Of a DNA stretch of 8,220 nucleotides, positions 7,037 to 8,220 are shown piece after piece (within the stretch, counting starts at the first letter, position 1; each line of letters starts with the position of its first letter). The DNA comes from an uncultured Eubacterium sp. (lineage in GTDB: Bacteria > Bacillota_A > Clostridia > Lachnospirales > Lachnospiraceae). The translations under genes were made by a program, and so were the position numbers. Location: NCBI GenBank assembly GCA_948468465.1, contig CAOKJJ010000200.1:1-8220 (forward strand), given 5' to 3'. The notes beneath the pieces are model-generated. The model worked only from the letters and a program-made list of their open reading frames with translations. It was not told where the DNA came from and made no database searches.

Positions 7037-8218
7037 TTACTCCACATGAATCTCCTTGAAAATAACCGCGTTATCTGCAGCGCTGCTGTTCATTCCTTCA
7101 TCTTCCATTTGCGCCCAGTCATCAAGATTGTCAAAAATGAAGATATACAAAGTTTTTATTTCTTTACCCTGAACAGCAAAACCCGCTCTACCTGCCGTTT
7201 CCATATCGGAGTAAAGCATTTCCCCATCCTGATTAAAACAAATTGTCTGGCAGGGTTCATAAGACCACCCAAGAAGTTCAAACATCTCTGCATCCGTCAT
7301 ATCAGGATCTTTTGAAAGCAGCTTTTCCCTCCTGTCGTCTGTCAGTTCTCTCTGCTCTCCCGGTGTTGTCGCATGGATGATCACCTGATACGGAGATATC
7401 ACTACATTTTCAAGTGTAATATTCCCTTTTTTCTCACCCACTTCAATCCTCTTTACATCGGTCTCGTTCACCTCGAACGGAAGGACAATATTCCAGTTGC
7501 CATCCGTCCAATGGGATGCAGATATTTCTTCACTGTCAAGCATCCTGTCATCATCATAGCCGAGGCCGCTTATGTTTAAGTTAAGGTTACCGCTGCCCGT
7601 CATATTTTCCGTAAGATTCACTTTCAGCATGCCTGCAAATGTGTGACTGTCGATTACCTCTCCCTCAAACGTATTTTCAAGCTGTTCCGGCGAATTTCCA
7701 TCCACACTCCACGTTCCTCCTATATAAAATCCTGCGGCCGTCCGGTTATCTGCAATATTTATACCGGTATAATGTTCCGGAATATGAGTAAAGTCCGCAT
7801 CTTCTGCTTCAATATTTACTGTAAAGAATATAGAATATCCATCACAGTAGATTTCAGATGCAGTCAATGTGATTCCTTGATCCGATACGGAATAATCCAC
7901 CGTATCCAAATTGCCTGCATAATCCTCATTTGTTAACACAGTTCCCTTATCTGTATAATCACCGGAATATATGACATCATTCTCAACTTTCTCGAAGATT
8001 TTTCCAATCACAGGAATCTTTGCTGCAAGCACCGGGTTAAAATATCCCAGTCCGCCAACTCCAATAACAGCTGCAGCAGCTGCCGCAGCTGCAGCTTTTC
8101 CCACTTTACCAAACTTCATCATTTTACCTTTCCTCCTGCTATGTACTCGAATTTCTCTATCATGAATTTCAGGAGCAAGGGCCTGCTTTAAGATTTGATC
8201 CAATTTTTCATCTGTCAT
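7037..8218 (-). CDS. DUF4179-type single-pass membrane protein, anti-sigma-factor-like, 393 aa
   Basis: Topology is that of a membrane-anchored regulator. A short basic cytoplasmic N-terminus (1-40) is followed by one membrane helix (about 42-60) and a large extracellular part (61-393). The helix opens with nine consecutive alanines. The segment after the helix (NPVLAAKIPVIGKIFEKV, 61-78) and the block DYSVSDQGITLTASEIYCDG (108-127) are characteristic of DUF4179 proteins as I recall them. In Clostridia these are commonly encoded behind ECF sigma factors, and anti-sigma activity is often proposed. The C-terminal half resembles the beta-rich domain often attached to DUF4179 but is less recognisable. 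No lipobox or cleavable signal peptide is seen. The ATG lies three bases from the window edge, so its ribosome binding site and any sigma-factor partner cannot be seen, and the frame might extend upstream. The start MTDEKLDQILKQAL does look like a natural N-terminus. Function is inferred, not demonstrated. Confidence 0.82.
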   Translation of the reverse strand: MTDEKLDQILKQALAPEIHDREIRVHSRRKGKMMKFGKVGKAAAAAAAAAVIGVGGLGYFNPVLAAKIPVIGKIFEKVENDVIYSGDYTDKGTVLTNEDYAGNLDTVDYSVSDQGITLTASEIYCDGYSIFFTVNIEAEDADFTHIPEHYTGINIADNRTAAGFYIGGTWSVDGNSPEQLENTFEGEVIDSHTFAGMLKVNLTENMTGSGNLNLNISGLGYDDDRMLDSEEISASHWTDGNWNIVLPFEVNETDVKRIEVGEKKGNITLENVVISPYQVIIHATTPGEQRELTDDRREKLLSKDPDMTDAEMFELLGWSYEPCQTICFNQDGEMLYSDMETAGRAGFAVQGKEIKTLYIFIFDNLDDWAQMEDEGMNSSAADNAVIFKEIHVE

Positions 8219-8220
8219 AT

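Overview
The window looks like a Firmicute of the class Clostridia, probably Lachnospiraceae. The evidence is a moderate-to-low GC content, Gram-positive style ribosome binding sites, a DUF4179-type membrane protein, a LytTR response regulator and a clostridial-type methyl-accepting chemotaxis protein (MCP). This placement is an inference from protein character, since no marker gene is present. All six genes I accept are on the minus strand, so transcription runs from high to low coordinates.

In transcription order there are three blocks. (1) 8218-7037: a single-pass membrane protein of the DUF4179/anti-sigma-like type, whose upstream partner would lie outside the window. It is closed by a strong Rho-independent terminator at 6958-6999. 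(2) A consensus vegetative promoter at 6821-6850 leads into an MCP (6737-4758). After only 33 bp comes a divergent signal peptidase II (LspA-family) gene (4724-4269), and 18 bp later a LytTR-family response regulator with a GTG start (4250-3537). No terminator is visible between these three, and a hairpin terminator follows at 3445-3481, so they look like one transcription unit. (3) A second promoter at 3357-3385 drives an ABC transporter pair, a MacB/LolD-type ATPase (3316-2648) and an 803-residue FtsX-type permease (2500-89). The two genes are separated by a 63-bp tandem repeat that contains hairpins and carries the permease ribosome binding site.

Functionally, the MCP would sense an extracellular signal and pass it to the CheA/CheW array. 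The response regulator has no histidine kinase in the window and is the nearest candidate regulator of the ABC exporter immediately downstream; no LytTR binding site could be recognised to confirm this. The LspA homologue has no obvious lipoprotein substrate among its neighbours. The first 88 bases, downstream of the permease, hold no recognisable gene or terminator. The most unusual items are the tandem repeat, which stays in frame and could encode a small basic peptide, and the MCP-LspA-LytTR gene arrangement.
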